Below are positions 30,401 to 38,852 of a DNA stretch of 64,000 nt, piece by piece. Position numbers and translations under genes: made by a program. The DNA is from Nocardioides cremeus (GTDB lineage Bacteria > Actinomycetota > Actinomycetes > Propionibacteriales > Nocardioidaceae), in the NCBI RefSeq assembly GCF_030518195.1, contig NZ_JAULSC010000008.1:62001-126000 (forward strand), in the 5' to 3' direction. Numbering within the stretch: position 1 is the stretch's first letter; every line of letters starts with the position of its first letter. Below the pieces are notes generated by a model that was given only the letters and a program-made list of their open reading frames with translations, had not been told where the DNA came from and searched no databases.

Positions 30401-31104
30401 GGCGCCTCCCGGCGCGCCAGCAGTCCCATGAGCAGGGCGACGCCGCCCGCGGCCAGCACGGGCACTCCTGCGGCGGTGACGGGCACCAGCCCGAGCGCGA
30501 CCGCTGCGGCGAGCACCGCCGCCAGCCGGTGCAGCGGGTCGGCCAGCCGGGGCCACAGCAGCGCCAGGAACGCGGCGCCGACCGCGGCGTCGAGGCCGTA
30601 GGTGCGCGGGTCGCCGAGCACCGTGCCGCCGACGGCGCCGAGCAGGGTGAAGAGGTTCCAGAGCACGAAGACGCCGCCGCCGGTGACCAGGAAGCCGAGC
30701 CGGGCCAGGTCGTTGTCGGGACGGGTCACCGACATCGCCGTGGACTCGTCGATGACCAGGTGGGCGGCCAGCACCCGGCGCCGGCCACGCCAGCCCAGCA
30801 GCGGGCCCAGCCGCAGGCCGTAGAGGGTGTTGCGGGTGCCCAGCAGCCACGCGGTGGCGGCGGCCGACACGGGGGCCCCGCCGGAGGCGACGACGCCCAC
30901 CAGCGCGAACTGCGAGGCGCCGGTGAACATGAGCAGCGACAGCACGCAGGTCTGGGTCACCGAGAGCCCCGAGGCCACCGAGACCGCTCCGAACGAGATG
31001 CCGTAGGTGCCGGTGGCCAGGGCCACGCCGAGACCGTCGCGGACCACACCGCGGCGAGCGGCGACCACGGCGTCGCTGTGGGAAGGGGGGATCGCGCCGC
31101 TCAC
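30397..31104 (-). CDS. azlC: AzlC-family branched-chain amino acid exporter subunit
   Basis: A 235-residue membrane protein with AzlC signatures: ATGTYGISFGAVSVASGLS, QTCVLSLLMFTGASQFALVGV and LGTRNTLYGLRLGPLLG, then VIDESTAMSV. With AzlD it forms a branched-chain amino acid (or analogue) exporter in the membrane. The start is GTG at 31104 (VSGAIPPSHS). Regulation is not visible; the Lrp-like gene at 57.9 kb is not linked. Confidence 0.92.
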   Translation of the reverse strand: MSGAIPPSHSDAVVAARRGVVRDGLGVALATGTYGISFGAVSVASGLSVTQTCVLSLLMFTGASQFALVGVVASGGAPVSAAATAWLLGTRNTLYGLRLGPLLGWRGRRRVLAAHLVIDESTAMSVTRPDNDLARLGFLVTGGGVFVLWNLFTLLGAVGGTVLGDPRTYGLDAAVGAAFLALLWPRLADPLHRLAAVLAAAVALGLVPVTAAGVPVLAAGGVALLMGLLARREAP

Positions 31105-31148
31105 GCCCGGGACTCTAGGTGCCCGGCGCCCGGCTCGGCGCGACCGGG

Positions 31149-31388
31149 TCAGTGCCGCCAGCGGGGGTGGCGCAGCACGTGCGCCGGCTGGACGCCGGAC
31201 TGCACGTCGGGCTCGGTGCCGTCGAGCGCGAGCGCCAGCAGGGCCCCCGCGCCGGCACCGGCGAGCATGCCGAGGCTCACCGGCAGCGCAGGGGTGTCGA
31301 CGGCCACGAAGAGGCCGCTCAGGGCGCCGAGGACCAGCAGCAGCGCGACGAGCACCGAGCGGTGCAACCGGGGGAGCGGTCCGAGCAT
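31149..31388 (-). CDS. Small two-helix membrane protein, unknown
   Basis: A 79-residue protein starting MLGPLPRLHRSVLVALLLVLGALSGLFVAVDT, with a second helix SLGMLAGAGAGALLALALDG and a tail LRHPRWRH. No family is recognised. It is upstream of and in line with azlC, separated by about 45 bp, so it may share its transcript. Confidence 0.6.
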   Translation of the reverse strand: MLGPLPRLHRSVLVALLLVLGALSGLFVAVDTPALPVSLGMLAGAGAGALLALALDGTEPDVQSGVQPAHVLRHPRWRH

Positions 31389-31524
31389 GAGAGGTCCTTC
31401 GATCCGGTGCGACCACGGTGGCCGCGTCCATCCACCCTTCTCTTTACCCTCAGGCGCGTTCGGCAACCTCGCCCGATCGGGTGGCAGCGGTGCGCCCGGC
31501 CCCGCTGACCGGTTCCGAGGGGCC

Positions 31525-32079
31525 TCAGACGAGGGCGGTGTGCAGGCGCACCTGCTTGAGCGTGACCGCGCCGGTGCCGTCGAGGTCGAGCTCGCGGTGC
31601 GCGCCGTCGCTGTCCCATCCGGCGCTGACCAGGAACGCCCGGGTGACGTCGTCGGAGGCCACCACCCACGTCACCGCGCGGCTGAACCGGTCGGCGCGCA
31701 GCGTGTCGACGGCCGCCTGCTGCAGGCGCGAGCCGTGCCCCTTGCGGCGCTCGTCGGGGTCGAGGACCAGCTCGGTGAGCTCCCCGTCGGAGACCGGGTC
31801 GCAGTCGGGGTCGGTGGCCGGCGTGGTGATGGCGAAGCCGACCACGCGGTTGCGCTCCAGCGCCACCAGCGTGCGGTGCCGAGCATCGGCCGGGCGGGAC
31901 AGCGCCTGGGTCCACACGGCGGTGACCCCCTCGAGGGCCTCGGCGCCCGAGGGCAGCGACTCGGCCGGCACCAGGCCGTCGTACATCACCGGCCAGGCGC
32001 GCAGCTGCAGGGCCGCGACGGCCGCGGCGTCCTCCGCCCAGGCCACGCGCACGGACACGTCGGCGGTGGGGCTGCTCAT
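31525..32079 (-). CDS. GNAT-family N-acetyltransferase
   Basis: A 184-residue GNAT protein. TELVLDPDERRKGHGSRLQQAAVDTL is motif A with the R/K-x-x-G-x-G/S-type acetyl-CoA loop (RRKGHGS). AFLVSAGWDSDGAHRELDLDGTG resembles motif B. The acceptor substrate is unknown. ATG at 32079 gives the N-terminus MSSPTADVSVRVAWAED. It is divergent from the aldo/keto reductase gene, with 61 bp between starts. Confidence 0.88.
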   Translation of the reverse strand: MSSPTADVSVRVAWAEDAAAVAALQLRAWPVMYDGLVPAESLPSGAEALEGVTAVWTQALSRPADARHRTLVALERNRVVGFAITTPATDPDCDPVSDGELTELVLDPDERRKGHGSRLQQAAVDTLRADRFSRAVTWVVASDDVTRAFLVSAGWDSDGAHRELDLDGTGAVTLKQVRLHTALV

Positions 32080-32140
32080 GGCACCGATCCTCTCAGGAGG
32101 GTGGGCCGGGCGACGAGGCGGCGTGGGTAGTGTCGCCGGC

Positions 32141-33148
32141 ATGGAGATCCGCAACCTCGGAAAGAGTGGCCTGAAGGTCTCGGCCATCTCGTACGGCAAC
32201 TGGCTCACCCACGGCTCGCAGGTCGAGGAGGACGCCGCGCTCTCGTGCGTGCGCCGCGCCCTCGACGAGGGCATCACCACCTTCGACACCGCCGACGTCT
32301 ACGCGAACACCGCGGCCGAGACGGTGCTGGGCAAGGCGCTGGCCGGCGAGCGGCGCGAAGGACTGGAGATCTTCACGAAGGTCTACTGGCCCACCGGCCC
32401 CGGCGCGCACAACGACCACGGCCTCTCGCGCAAGCACATCATGGAGTCGATCGACGCCTCGCTGCGCCGGCTGCAGACCGACCACGTCGACCTCTACCAG
32501 GCGCACCGCTACGACCACGAGACGCCGCTGGAGGAGACGATGGAGGCCTTCGCCGATGTGGTCCACGCCGGCAAGGCGCACTACATCGGCGTCTCGGAGT
32601 GGCGCGCCGAGGAGATCCGGGCCGCGCACGCCCTGGCCCGCGAGCTGCGCATCCCGCTGGTCTCCAACCAGCCGCAGTACAACCTGCTGTGGCGCGTCAT
32701 CGAGTCCGAGGTGGTGCCCACCTGCGAGGAGCTCGGCATCGGCCAGGTCGTCTGGTCGCCGATCGCGCAGGGCGTGCTCACCGGCAAGTACCGGGTCGGC
32801 CAGGACCACCCGGCGGGATCGCGCGCGACCGACGAGAAGGGCGGCGACAAGATGATCAGCCGCTGGCTGCAGGACGACGTGCTGCAGCGGGTCGAGAAGC
32901 TCGAGCCGCTGGCCGAGCAGGCCGGGCTGTCGATGGCGCAGCTGGCCGTCGCCTGGGTGCTGCAGAACCCCAACGTGTCGTCGGCGATCATCGGCGCCAG
33001 CCGGCCCGAGCAGGTCAGCGACAACGTCAAGGCCGCCGGGGTCCGCCTCGACGACGACCTGATGGCCGCGATCGACGAGGCCGTCGCGCCGGTCGTCGAG
33101 CGCGACCCGGCGAAGACGACCTCACCCGCTCGCCGCGAGTTCGGCTGA
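32141..33148 (+). CDS. Aldo/keto reductase (Kv-beta/YghZ-like)
   Basis: A 335-residue NADPH-dependent TIM-barrel reductase. The catalytic set is visible: FDTADVYANTAAE (Asp, Tyr), EIFTKVYW (Lys) and VDLYQAHRYDHETPLEE (His). The closest pattern is the potassium-channel beta-subunit-like group (MEIRNLGKSGLKVSAISYGNW; LVSNQPQYNLLWR; QGVLTGKY; SSAIIGASRPEQVSDN). It probably reduces aldehydes or ketoses in detoxification. ATG at 32141. Its 3' end overlaps the converging EamA gene by 27 bp. Confidence 0.93.
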   Translation: MEIRNLGKSGLKVSAISYGNWLTHGSQVEEDAALSCVRRALDEGITTFDTADVYANTAAETVLGKALAGERREGLEIFTKVYWPTGPGAHNDHGLSRKHIMESIDASLRRLQTDHVDLYQAHRYDHETPLEETMEAFADVVHAGKAHYIGVSEWRAEEIRAAHALARELRIPLVSNQPQYNLLWRVIESEVVPTCEELGIGQVVWSPIAQGVLTGKYRVGQDHPAGSRATDEKGGDKMISRWLQDDVLQRVEKLEPLAEQAGLSMAQLAVAWVLQNPNVSSAIIGASRPEQVSDNVKAAGVRLDDDLMAAIDEAVAPVVERDPAKTTSPARREFG

Positions 33149-33985
33149 GCTGTCTCCCGTGGCGCGGTGCGGCCGGGCCAGGTCGGCGGCCCGGCCCAGC
33201 CGCACCGCTCCCCACGTCGAGACGACCAGTCCCACCAGCACCACCGGAGCCCAGCCGGCGCGCACGGTGTCGCCCAGCAGCGCCACCCCTACCGCCGCCG
33301 GCACGAAGGTCTGGCCCACGTTCATCGGGGCCGTGGCCGACGACACGGCGGCCCGGTCCATGCCCAGCGAGTAGAGCCAGAAGGCCACCAGGCTGAAGGA
33401 CGGCACCGCCAGGGCGCAGACCAGCACCGGCCCGCTCACCGGCAGCTGCACGCCGCGCACGGCCACCGCCGAGCCGGCGTAGCCGAGCCCGGCGAGCGCG
33501 CCCAGGCCGGCGGCGCCGAGGTGGTGGCGCAGCACGCTGGCCAGCGCGAGGGCGGCCGCGCCGAGGGCCAGCGCCAGCGCCAGCACCGGGTCGGCCCGGG
33601 TCGCGCCGGCGCTGCCCGAGCCCGCGGCCAGCAGCACCAGGCCGAGCACCACCAGCGCGACCGAGGTCCAGTGTGCGCGTCCCAGCGGCTCCTCCACGCG
33701 ACGCTGGGCCAGCGCGGCGACCGGCAGCGCCATGGCCACCGTGGCCTGGGCCAGGTAGAGGGGCAGCCACCAGATGGCCACGACGTGCAGCAGGAAGCCG
33801 CCGAGGTAGGCGGTGAGCACCAGCCACGTCCACGGGTCGCGCACCGAGCGCGCGACGAAGCCGACGAGGTGGCTCGGCGGCACCGGGTGGCGGCGTACGC
33901 CGTGGGCCTGGGCGACCGCGCCGCAGCCGAAGAGCACGGCGCCCAGCAGGCCCGCGCCCAGGCCCCCGAGCTCCAGCGGCCCCAC
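33122..33985 (-). CDS. DMT/EamA-like membrane transporter
   Basis: A 287-residue protein with about nine to ten hydrophobic helices: LGAGLLGAVLFGCGAVAQA, WLVLTAYLGGFLLHVVAIWW, SVALVVLGLVLLAAGSGS, PVLALALALGAAALALASV, FSLVAFWLYSLGMDRA, FVPAAVGVALLGDTV and more. It resembles the drug/metabolite transporter superfamily (ATVAMALPVAALAQRRVEEPLGRAHW; VSSATAPMNVGQTFVPAAVG). Substrate unknown. GTG at 33985. The 27-bp tail-to-tail overlap with the AKR gene is unusual but both frames look coding. Confidence 0.8.
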   Translation of the reverse strand: MGPLELGGLGAGLLGAVLFGCGAVAQAHGVRRHPVPPSHLVGFVARSVRDPWTWLVLTAYLGGFLLHVVAIWWLPLYLAQATVAMALPVAALAQRRVEEPLGRAHWTSVALVVLGLVLLAAGSGSAGATRADPVLALALALGAAALALASVLRHHLGAAGLGALAGLGYAGSAVAVRGVQLPVSGPVLVCALAVPSFSLVAFWLYSLGMDRAAVSSATAPMNVGQTFVPAAVGVALLGDTVRAGWAPVVLVGLVVSTWGAVRLGRAADLARPHRATGDSSAELAASG

Positions 33986-33992
33986 GGTCGGC

Positions 33993-34604
33993 CTAGCGGT
34001 ACTGCTCGGGCAGGCTCTGCCCGATCTTGACCTGCGTCTTGGGCAGTCGCATGAAGCGCATCTGCATGGCGCGGGTGATGGCGTAGTAGGTGGTGCCCTT
34101 GAACGACTCGTCCGGGAAGCGCCGGACCAGCTCGCGGCGCAGGCGGAAGCGCAGCAGCACCATGTCCATGACCACGAGGAGCATCGCCAGCAGCAGCACG
34201 GAGCTGCCGAAGCTGGCCAGCCCGGCGTTGCCGGAGTAGCTGAGGACCATCGTGACCAGCAGGATCGGGATCATCAGCTCGACGAAGGAGAAGCGGGCGT
34301 CGACGAAGTCGCGGGTGAAGCGGCGCACCGGACCCTTGTCGCGGGCCATCAGGTAGCGCTCCTCGCCGGCCTTCATGCCGGCCTTGACCCGGGCGGTCGA
34401 CTCACCGCGCGCGGAGCGCTGGGCCTGGGCCATCTCGCGGCGGGTGCGCGGCGGCTTGGCCCGGGCCCGGGCCATCGCCTCGGCCTCCTTGCGCGTCGGG
34501 GTGGGCCGGCCCTTGGTGCTGGGCCGCTCGGTCGTGGAGCCGGCGTCGGGGGCGGCGGACGTGGTGCTGTCCGGGACGGGCTCGCTCTTGCTGCGACGGA
34601 ACAA
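33993..34604 (-). CDS. DUF3043 membrane protein
   Basis: A 203-residue protein: a positively charged Arg/Lys-rich N-terminal cytoplasmic part (MFRRSKSEPVPD; GRPTPTRKEAEAMARARAKPP), then two membrane helices around residues 118-160 (MIPILLVTMVLSYSGNAG; SSVLLLAMLLVVMDMVLL), and a basic tail. This is the actinobacterial DUF3043 family, with the typical GRPTPTRKEAEAMARARAK motif. Function is unknown. It starts with TTG at 34604, with AGAAGG upstream. Divergent from pspA. Confidence 0.9.
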   Translation of the reverse strand: MFRRSKSEPVPDSTTSAAPDAGSTTERPSTKGRPTPTRKEAEAMARARAKPPRTRREMAQAQRSARGESTARVKAGMKAGEERYLMARDKGPVRRFTRDFVDARFSFVELMIPILLVTMVLSYSGNAGLASFGSSVLLLAMLLVVMDMVLLRFRLRRELVRRFPDESFKGTTYYAITRAMQMRFMRLPKTQVKIGQSLPEQYR

Positions 34605-34777
34605 CGCTGGACCTTCTGGTGGGGGACGCCTCGCGGGCGACCGGGGGTGGGACGGCTGCGGCCCTCCAGCCTACCGGCGGGTGGCCTCGACCCCCTCGCG
34701 GCACCTTGCCGTCGCGCCGTAAGGTGAGGTGACCCGCAGCACCACACGCGACCGACCGGAAGAGGGACCGCACCACC

Positions 34778-35560
34778 ATGAGCCTCTGGAAGCGCATGAC
34801 CTTGATCTTCCGCTCGAAGGCCAACACGGCTCTCGACCGCGCGGAGGACCCGCGTCAGACCCTCGACTACAGCTACCAGCGCCAGCTGGACCTGCTCTCC
34901 AAGGTACGTCGCGGCGTCGCCGACGTCGCCACCTCGCGCAAGCGGGTGGAGCTGCAGATGAACCAGCTGCAGCAGCAGTCCGACAAGCTCCAGGCCCAGG
35001 CGCAGAAGGCCATCTCGGTCGAGCGCGAGGACCTGGCCCGCGAGGCGCTGACCCGCAAGTCGGCGCTGACCCAGCAGATCGACGACCTGCGCGCCCAGCA
35101 CGCGCAGCTGCAGGGCGAGGAGGAGAAGCTCACCCTGGCCCAGCAGCGGCTGCAGGCCAAGGTCGAGTCCTTCCGCACCCGCAAGGAGACGATCAAGGCG
35201 ACCTACACCGCCGCCGAGGCCCAGACCCGCATCAACGAGGCGATGTCGGGCATCGGCGAGGAGATGGGCGACGTCGGCATGGCCATCCAGCGCGCCGAGG
35301 ACAAGACGGCGAACATGCAGGCCCGCGCCGGCGCCATCGACGAGCTGATCGCCTCCGGGGCGCTCGACGACGCCAGCTCGCTGAACCGCGGCGACGACAT
35401 CTCCCGCGAGCTCGACGCGATGAGCAGCCACTCCGACGTCGAGGCCGAGCTGGCCCGCCTCAAGGGCTCCGCGCAGCCGGGCCAGATCGAGGCCGGCGGC
35501 GACATCCTCGACTCGCAGCAGGAGAGCGAGAAGGTCGAGCGTCCCGAGGACCGGGCATGA
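34778..35560 (+). CDS. pspA: Phage-shock protein A / Vipp1-family membrane-remodelling protein
   Basis: A 260-residue coiled-coil ESCRT-III-like protein that protects damaged membranes. The N-terminal amphipathic helix region SLWKRMTLIFRSKANTALDRAEDP is followed by long heptad helices (residues 30-215). Gln-rich repeats such as ELQMNQLQQQSDKLQAQAQKA and TQQIDDLRAQHAQLQGEEEKL are present. The C-terminal tail is acidic. It starts the envelope-stress operon; its stop overlaps the next gene (ATGA). Confidence 0.94.
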   Translation: MSLWKRMTLIFRSKANTALDRAEDPRQTLDYSYQRQLDLLSKVRRGVADVATSRKRVELQMNQLQQQSDKLQAQAQKAISVEREDLAREALTRKSALTQQIDDLRAQHAQLQGEEEKLTLAQQRLQAKVESFRTRKETIKATYTAAEAQTRINEAMSGIGEEMGDVGMAIQRAEDKTANMQARAGAIDELIASGALDDASSLNRGDDISRELDAMSSHSDVEAELARLKGSAQPGQIEAGGDILDSQQESEKVERPEDRA

Positions 35561-35835
35561 TCGTCCGGATCCTCGGCGAGGGACAGCTCGACGTCCCCGA
35601 CGAGGCCTTGGAGCGGCTGAACACGCTGGACGCCGAGGTCGAGACGGCCGTCGAGGCCGGCGACGAGGCCGCCTTCACCACGGCCCTGGCCGCGCTGCTG
35701 GAGGCGGTGCGGGCCGAGGCGTCGCCGCACCAGCTCGACAGCCTCGACGAGTCCGACCTGATCCTGCCCCCGGCCGACGCCACGATGGCCGAGGTGGCGC
35801 AGATGCTCAGCGGCGACGGGCTGATCCCGGGCTGA
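35557..35835 (+). CDS. pspAA: PspA-associated protein PspAA
   Basis: A 92-residue protein coded in overlap with pspA. MIVRILGEGQLDVPDEALERLNTLDAEVETAVEAGDEAAFTTAL matches the PspAA family, found after pspA in actinobacteria and other phyla. The rest is helical, ending ATMAEVAQMLSGDGLIPG. It is presumed to regulate or assemble PspA; its exact action is unproven. Confidence 0.9.
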   Translation: MIVRILGEGQLDVPDEALERLNTLDAEVETAVEAGDEAAFTTALAALLEAVRAEASPHQLDSLDESDLILPPADATMAEVAQMLSGDGLIPG

Positions 35836-35923
35836 CTCTCCATCTGATCGATGGTTGATCGATCGCTGGCCGGGCCCCCCCCCGCCGCCCGGACCGCTTG
35901 GACCAACGGGGGAGGATGAGGGC

Positions 35924-36850
35924 ATGGCACGCACCCGTTTCGTCGGCGACGCCGGGCTGACCGCCCGGATGACGCTGGTCATGTTCCTGCTCGGCGCCCT
36001 GTTCGTGGGGCTGGTGGCGGTGCTGATGGGGGTCTTCGCGCAGAGCGGCAGCCCCGGCATCGCGCTGCTCATCGGCGTCGGCGGCCTCGGCGTGGTGTGG
36101 TGGCAGTGGTACTCCTCCGACAAGGTCGCGATGCGGGCGATGGGTGCCCGCGAGGTGAGCCCCGAGCAGGCTCCCGAGCTGCACGGGATGATCGACCGGC
36201 TCTGCGCGATGGCCGACATGCCCAAGCCGCGCGTCGGCGTCTCCGACAGCCACGTGCCCAACGCCTTCGCCACCGGCCGCTCGCCCGACCGCGCCATCGT
36301 CGTGGTCACCACGGGCATCCTGCGCACGCTCGACGCCGAGGAGCTCGAGGGCGTGCTGGCCCACGAGCTGTCCCACGTGGCGCACCGCGACGTCCTGGTG
36401 ATGACCGTGGCCTCCTCGGCCGGCATCCTGGCCGGCATGCTCGCCCAGGGCTCGCGCTACGGCATGTTCTTCGGCGGCAACCGCCGCGACGGCAACAACG
36501 CGCTGCCGGTCTGGCTGCTGGTGCTCCTGGTCAGCCTGGTCACCTACGCGATCAGCTTCCTGCTGCTCAAGGTGCTCTCGCGCTACCGCGAGCTCTCCGC
36601 CGACCGGGCGGGCGCCTACCTGACCATGAAGCCGCAGGCGCTCGCCTCGGCGCTGCAGAAGATCACCGGCGAGATCAACACCATCCCCGACCGCGACCTG
36701 CGGGCCAGCAAGTCGATGAACGCCTTCTTCATCGCCCCGGCGATCAAGGGCGTGTCGTTGAAGACGCTGACCTCGACCCACCCCAGCCTCGAGCAGCGGC
36801 TCGAGCAGCTGGCCAAGATCCAGGCCGAGCTCGGCCGTCCGACCGGCTGA
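35924..36850 (+). CDS. htpX: Membrane zinc metalloprotease HtpX (M48B)
   Basis: A 308-residue membrane-protein quality-control protease. Zinc motif HELSH (His147, Glu148, His151) lies in GVLAHELSHVAHRD, and the third ligand Glu is about residue 223 (YRELSADRAGA). N-terminal helices span about residues 12-62, and two more follow the zinc motif. THPSLEQRLEQLAKI is the typical C-terminus. ATG at 35924 follows GGGGGAGGA. It is in line with pspA-pspAA, after a 88-bp spacer with a C9 run. Confidence 0.95.
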   Translation: MARTRFVGDAGLTARMTLVMFLLGALFVGLVAVLMGVFAQSGSPGIALLIGVGGLGVVWWQWYSSDKVAMRAMGAREVSPEQAPELHGMIDRLCAMADMPKPRVGVSDSHVPNAFATGRSPDRAIVVVTTGILRTLDAEELEGVLAHELSHVAHRDVLVMTVASSAGILAGMLAQGSRYGMFFGGNRRDGNNALPVWLLVLLVSLVTYAISFLLLKVLSRYRELSADRAGAYLTMKPQALASALQKITGEINTIPDRDLRASKSMNAFFIAPAIKGVSLKTLTSTHPSLEQRLEQLAKIQAELGRPTG

Positions 36851-36861
36851 GGCGCCCCGCG

Positions 36862-37440
36862 ATGGGATTCCTCGACTCGATCCTGGGCCGCACCCGGCCC
36901 AAGCAGGCCGACCTCGACGCGCTCTTCGGGGTGCCGAGCGCCGCGATCACCCTGCAGGCCTCGCTGGGCCTGCGGCCCACCGGTCTCGGCTCGGTCTGCT
37001 ACCGAGCGGCCGGCGGCGCGGCCTTCGCCGAGACCGAGGCCGAGATCCTGACCCTGCTGCGCAACGCCGACGACGCCCCGGAGATCAGCACCTCCCACGA
37101 CGAGTTCGGCTACACGTGGCTGGTCGTCGACGACGACCCCGACGACGTCGGGGGCCTGGTCACCGACCTGCACGCGGTCAACACCACCTTGGAGTCGCAG
37201 GGCTTCGGCCCGGGGCTGCTGTGCTCGCTGGTGCCCTTCGAGGACGCCGCCGGACGCCGCGTCGGGCTGGTCTACCTCTACAAGCAGGGCACCTTCTACC
37301 CCTTCGCCCCCCAGCCCGGCGGCACACGGCAGCGCGACAGCCTGCTCGAGATCAACCTGCGCGAGACGTTGAGCGGAGAGCTGCCGGTCGAGCAGCAGAC
37401 CTCGCGCTGGCTCGCGCTGTGGGGTGCACCGGGCCTCTAG
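36862..37440 (+). CDS. pspAB: HtpX/PspA-associated protein PspAB
   Basis: A 192-residue cytosolic protein. MGFLDSILGRTRPKQADLDALFGVPSAAITL, CYRAAGGAAFAETEAEI and GLVYLYKQGTFYPFAP match the PspAB family that follows htpX in actinobacteria. Its role is unknown, but its constant linkage to PspA, PspAA and HtpX points to envelope stress. It begins 11 bp after the htpX stop. Confidence 0.88.
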   Translation: MGFLDSILGRTRPKQADLDALFGVPSAAITLQASLGLRPTGLGSVCYRAAGGAAFAETEAEILTLLRNADDAPEISTSHDEFGYTWLVVDDDPDDVGGLVTDLHAVNTTLESQGFGPGLLCSLVPFEDAAGRRVGLVYLYKQGTFYPFAPQPGGTRQRDSLLEINLRETLSGELPVEQQTSRWLALWGAPGL

Positions 37441-37593
37441 GGCGACCGGCGCCCCGGCTCGCGCCCCATTCTTTGCAGGACGCTCCCCGGCGTTCGACTG
37501 CGGGGCCTCAGGAGGTCTCCCTAGACTGAGCGGCGTCCCCGCCGTGGCACCACTCCCTCCTGCCCCGCCACGACCGGACGTCTGGAGGAACGC

Positions 37594-38829
37594 GTGCTGG
37601 AGCAGCTGACGGACCACGCACCCGTCGTGCAGGACCGGCGCCGGGTCCTGGAGATCGACCGCTACCAGGTGCTGCTCGACCCGCCGCGCAGCGACCTCGT
37701 CGCCCTCGTCGACATCGCCGCCCAGGTCGCCGACGTGCCGCTGGCGACCATCAACCTGATCACCGACGTCGCCCAGCACCAGATCGCCACCAAGGGCTTC
37801 GACGCCTCGGTGTGCGCGCGCGAGGACTCGATGTGCAACGTGGTGCTGCACGAGGGTGCGCCCGTGGTGGTCCCGGACGCCTCCCAGGACCCCCGCTTCG
37901 CCGACAACCCGTTCGTCACCGGCGAGATCGGTGACGTGCGCTTCTACGCCACCCACCAGCTCATCACCCCGCACGGAGTGGTGATCGGGACCCTGTGCGT
38001 CTTCGACACCGTGCCCCGCGAGATCACCGCCGACCAGGAGCGCGCGCTGGTCGAGCTCGCCGAGCGGGTCGTCGACCTGCTCGAGCTCGAGCTGCGCACC
38101 CGTGAGCTGGCCTCCTCGGTCTCCGAGCTCGAGCGGGTGCGCGACGAGCTGCAGCGCTCCAACAGCCAGCTGACGGCCTTCGCGGGCCAGGTCAGCCACG
38201 ACCTGCGCAACCCGCTCACCACGGTGCGGATGTCGCTGTCGATCCTGGCCGAGGAGGTCGAGGCCGGCGAGCTCGACCCGGCGACGGCCGAGTACCTGGT
38301 GGGTCGGGCCGAGAAGGGCACCGGGCGGATGCAGGCCCTCATCGACGACCTGCTCGCCTACGCCCGCCTCGGCGGGCAGATCGCCAGCAAGCCCGTCGAC
38401 CTCGCCGCGGTGGTGCAGGAGGTGCGCGACGACCTGGCCGAGGCGCTGAGCGGGGCCAGCCTCGAGGTCGGTGAGCTGCCGGTGGTCACCGGTGACCCGG
38501 TGCAGCTGCGGGCAGTGCTGCAGAACCTGGTGGCCAACGCCGCGAAGTTCGTGCCGGCCGGCGAGAGCGCCCGCGTGCGTGTGGACGCGTCGCGGGTCGC
38601 CGGCGGCTGGCGCGTCGAGGTCGTCGACCACGGGCTCGGCATCGCGCCCGAGGACCGCGAGCGCGTCTTCGAGCCGTTCACCCGCACCCACGACGACGTA
38701 CCCGGCTCGGGCATCGGCCTGGCGACCGTGCGGCGGGTGGTCGACGCGCACGGGGGGACGATCGGGATCGGGGAGACCCCCGGCGGCGGCACCACCGTGT
38801 GGTTCGAGCTGCCGGCACGCGACGAGTAG
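37594..38829 (+). CDS. GAF-domain sensor histidine kinase (soluble)
   Basis: A 411-residue kinase without membrane helices. An N-terminal GAF domain (residues ~35-170) contains VCAREDSMCNVVLHEGAPVVVPDASQDPRF. A short coiled coil precedes the H-box with His202 (GQVSHDLRNPLTTVRMSLS). The ATPase has N-box NLVANAAKFV, G1 DHGLGIAPED and G2 GSGIGLATV. The Cys-containing GAF may sense redox or a ligand; the signal is unknown and no response regulator is adjacent. GTG at 37594 follows TGGAGG. Confidence 0.93.
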   Translation: MLEQLTDHAPVVQDRRRVLEIDRYQVLLDPPRSDLVALVDIAAQVADVPLATINLITDVAQHQIATKGFDASVCAREDSMCNVVLHEGAPVVVPDASQDPRFADNPFVTGEIGDVRFYATHQLITPHGVVIGTLCVFDTVPREITADQERALVELAERVVDLLELELRTRELASSVSELERVRDELQRSNSQLTAFAGQVSHDLRNPLTTVRMSLSILAEEVEAGELDPATAEYLVGRAEKGTGRMQALIDDLLAYARLGGQIASKPVDLAAVVQEVRDDLAEALSGASLEVGELPVVTGDPVQLRAVLQNLVANAAKFVPAGESARVRVDASRVAGGWRVEVVDHGLGIAPEDRERVFEPFTRTHDDVPGSGIGLATVRRVVDAHGGTIGIGETPGGGTTVWFELPARDE

Positions 38830-38852
38830 TCACGCGCGCGACTGCTCGTGCG

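Noticed and set aside
33122-33148. Sequencing error at the overlapping ends of the AKR and EamA genes
   Set aside because: Both proteins end in plausible non-conserved tails, so a real 27-bp tail-to-tail overlap is more likely.
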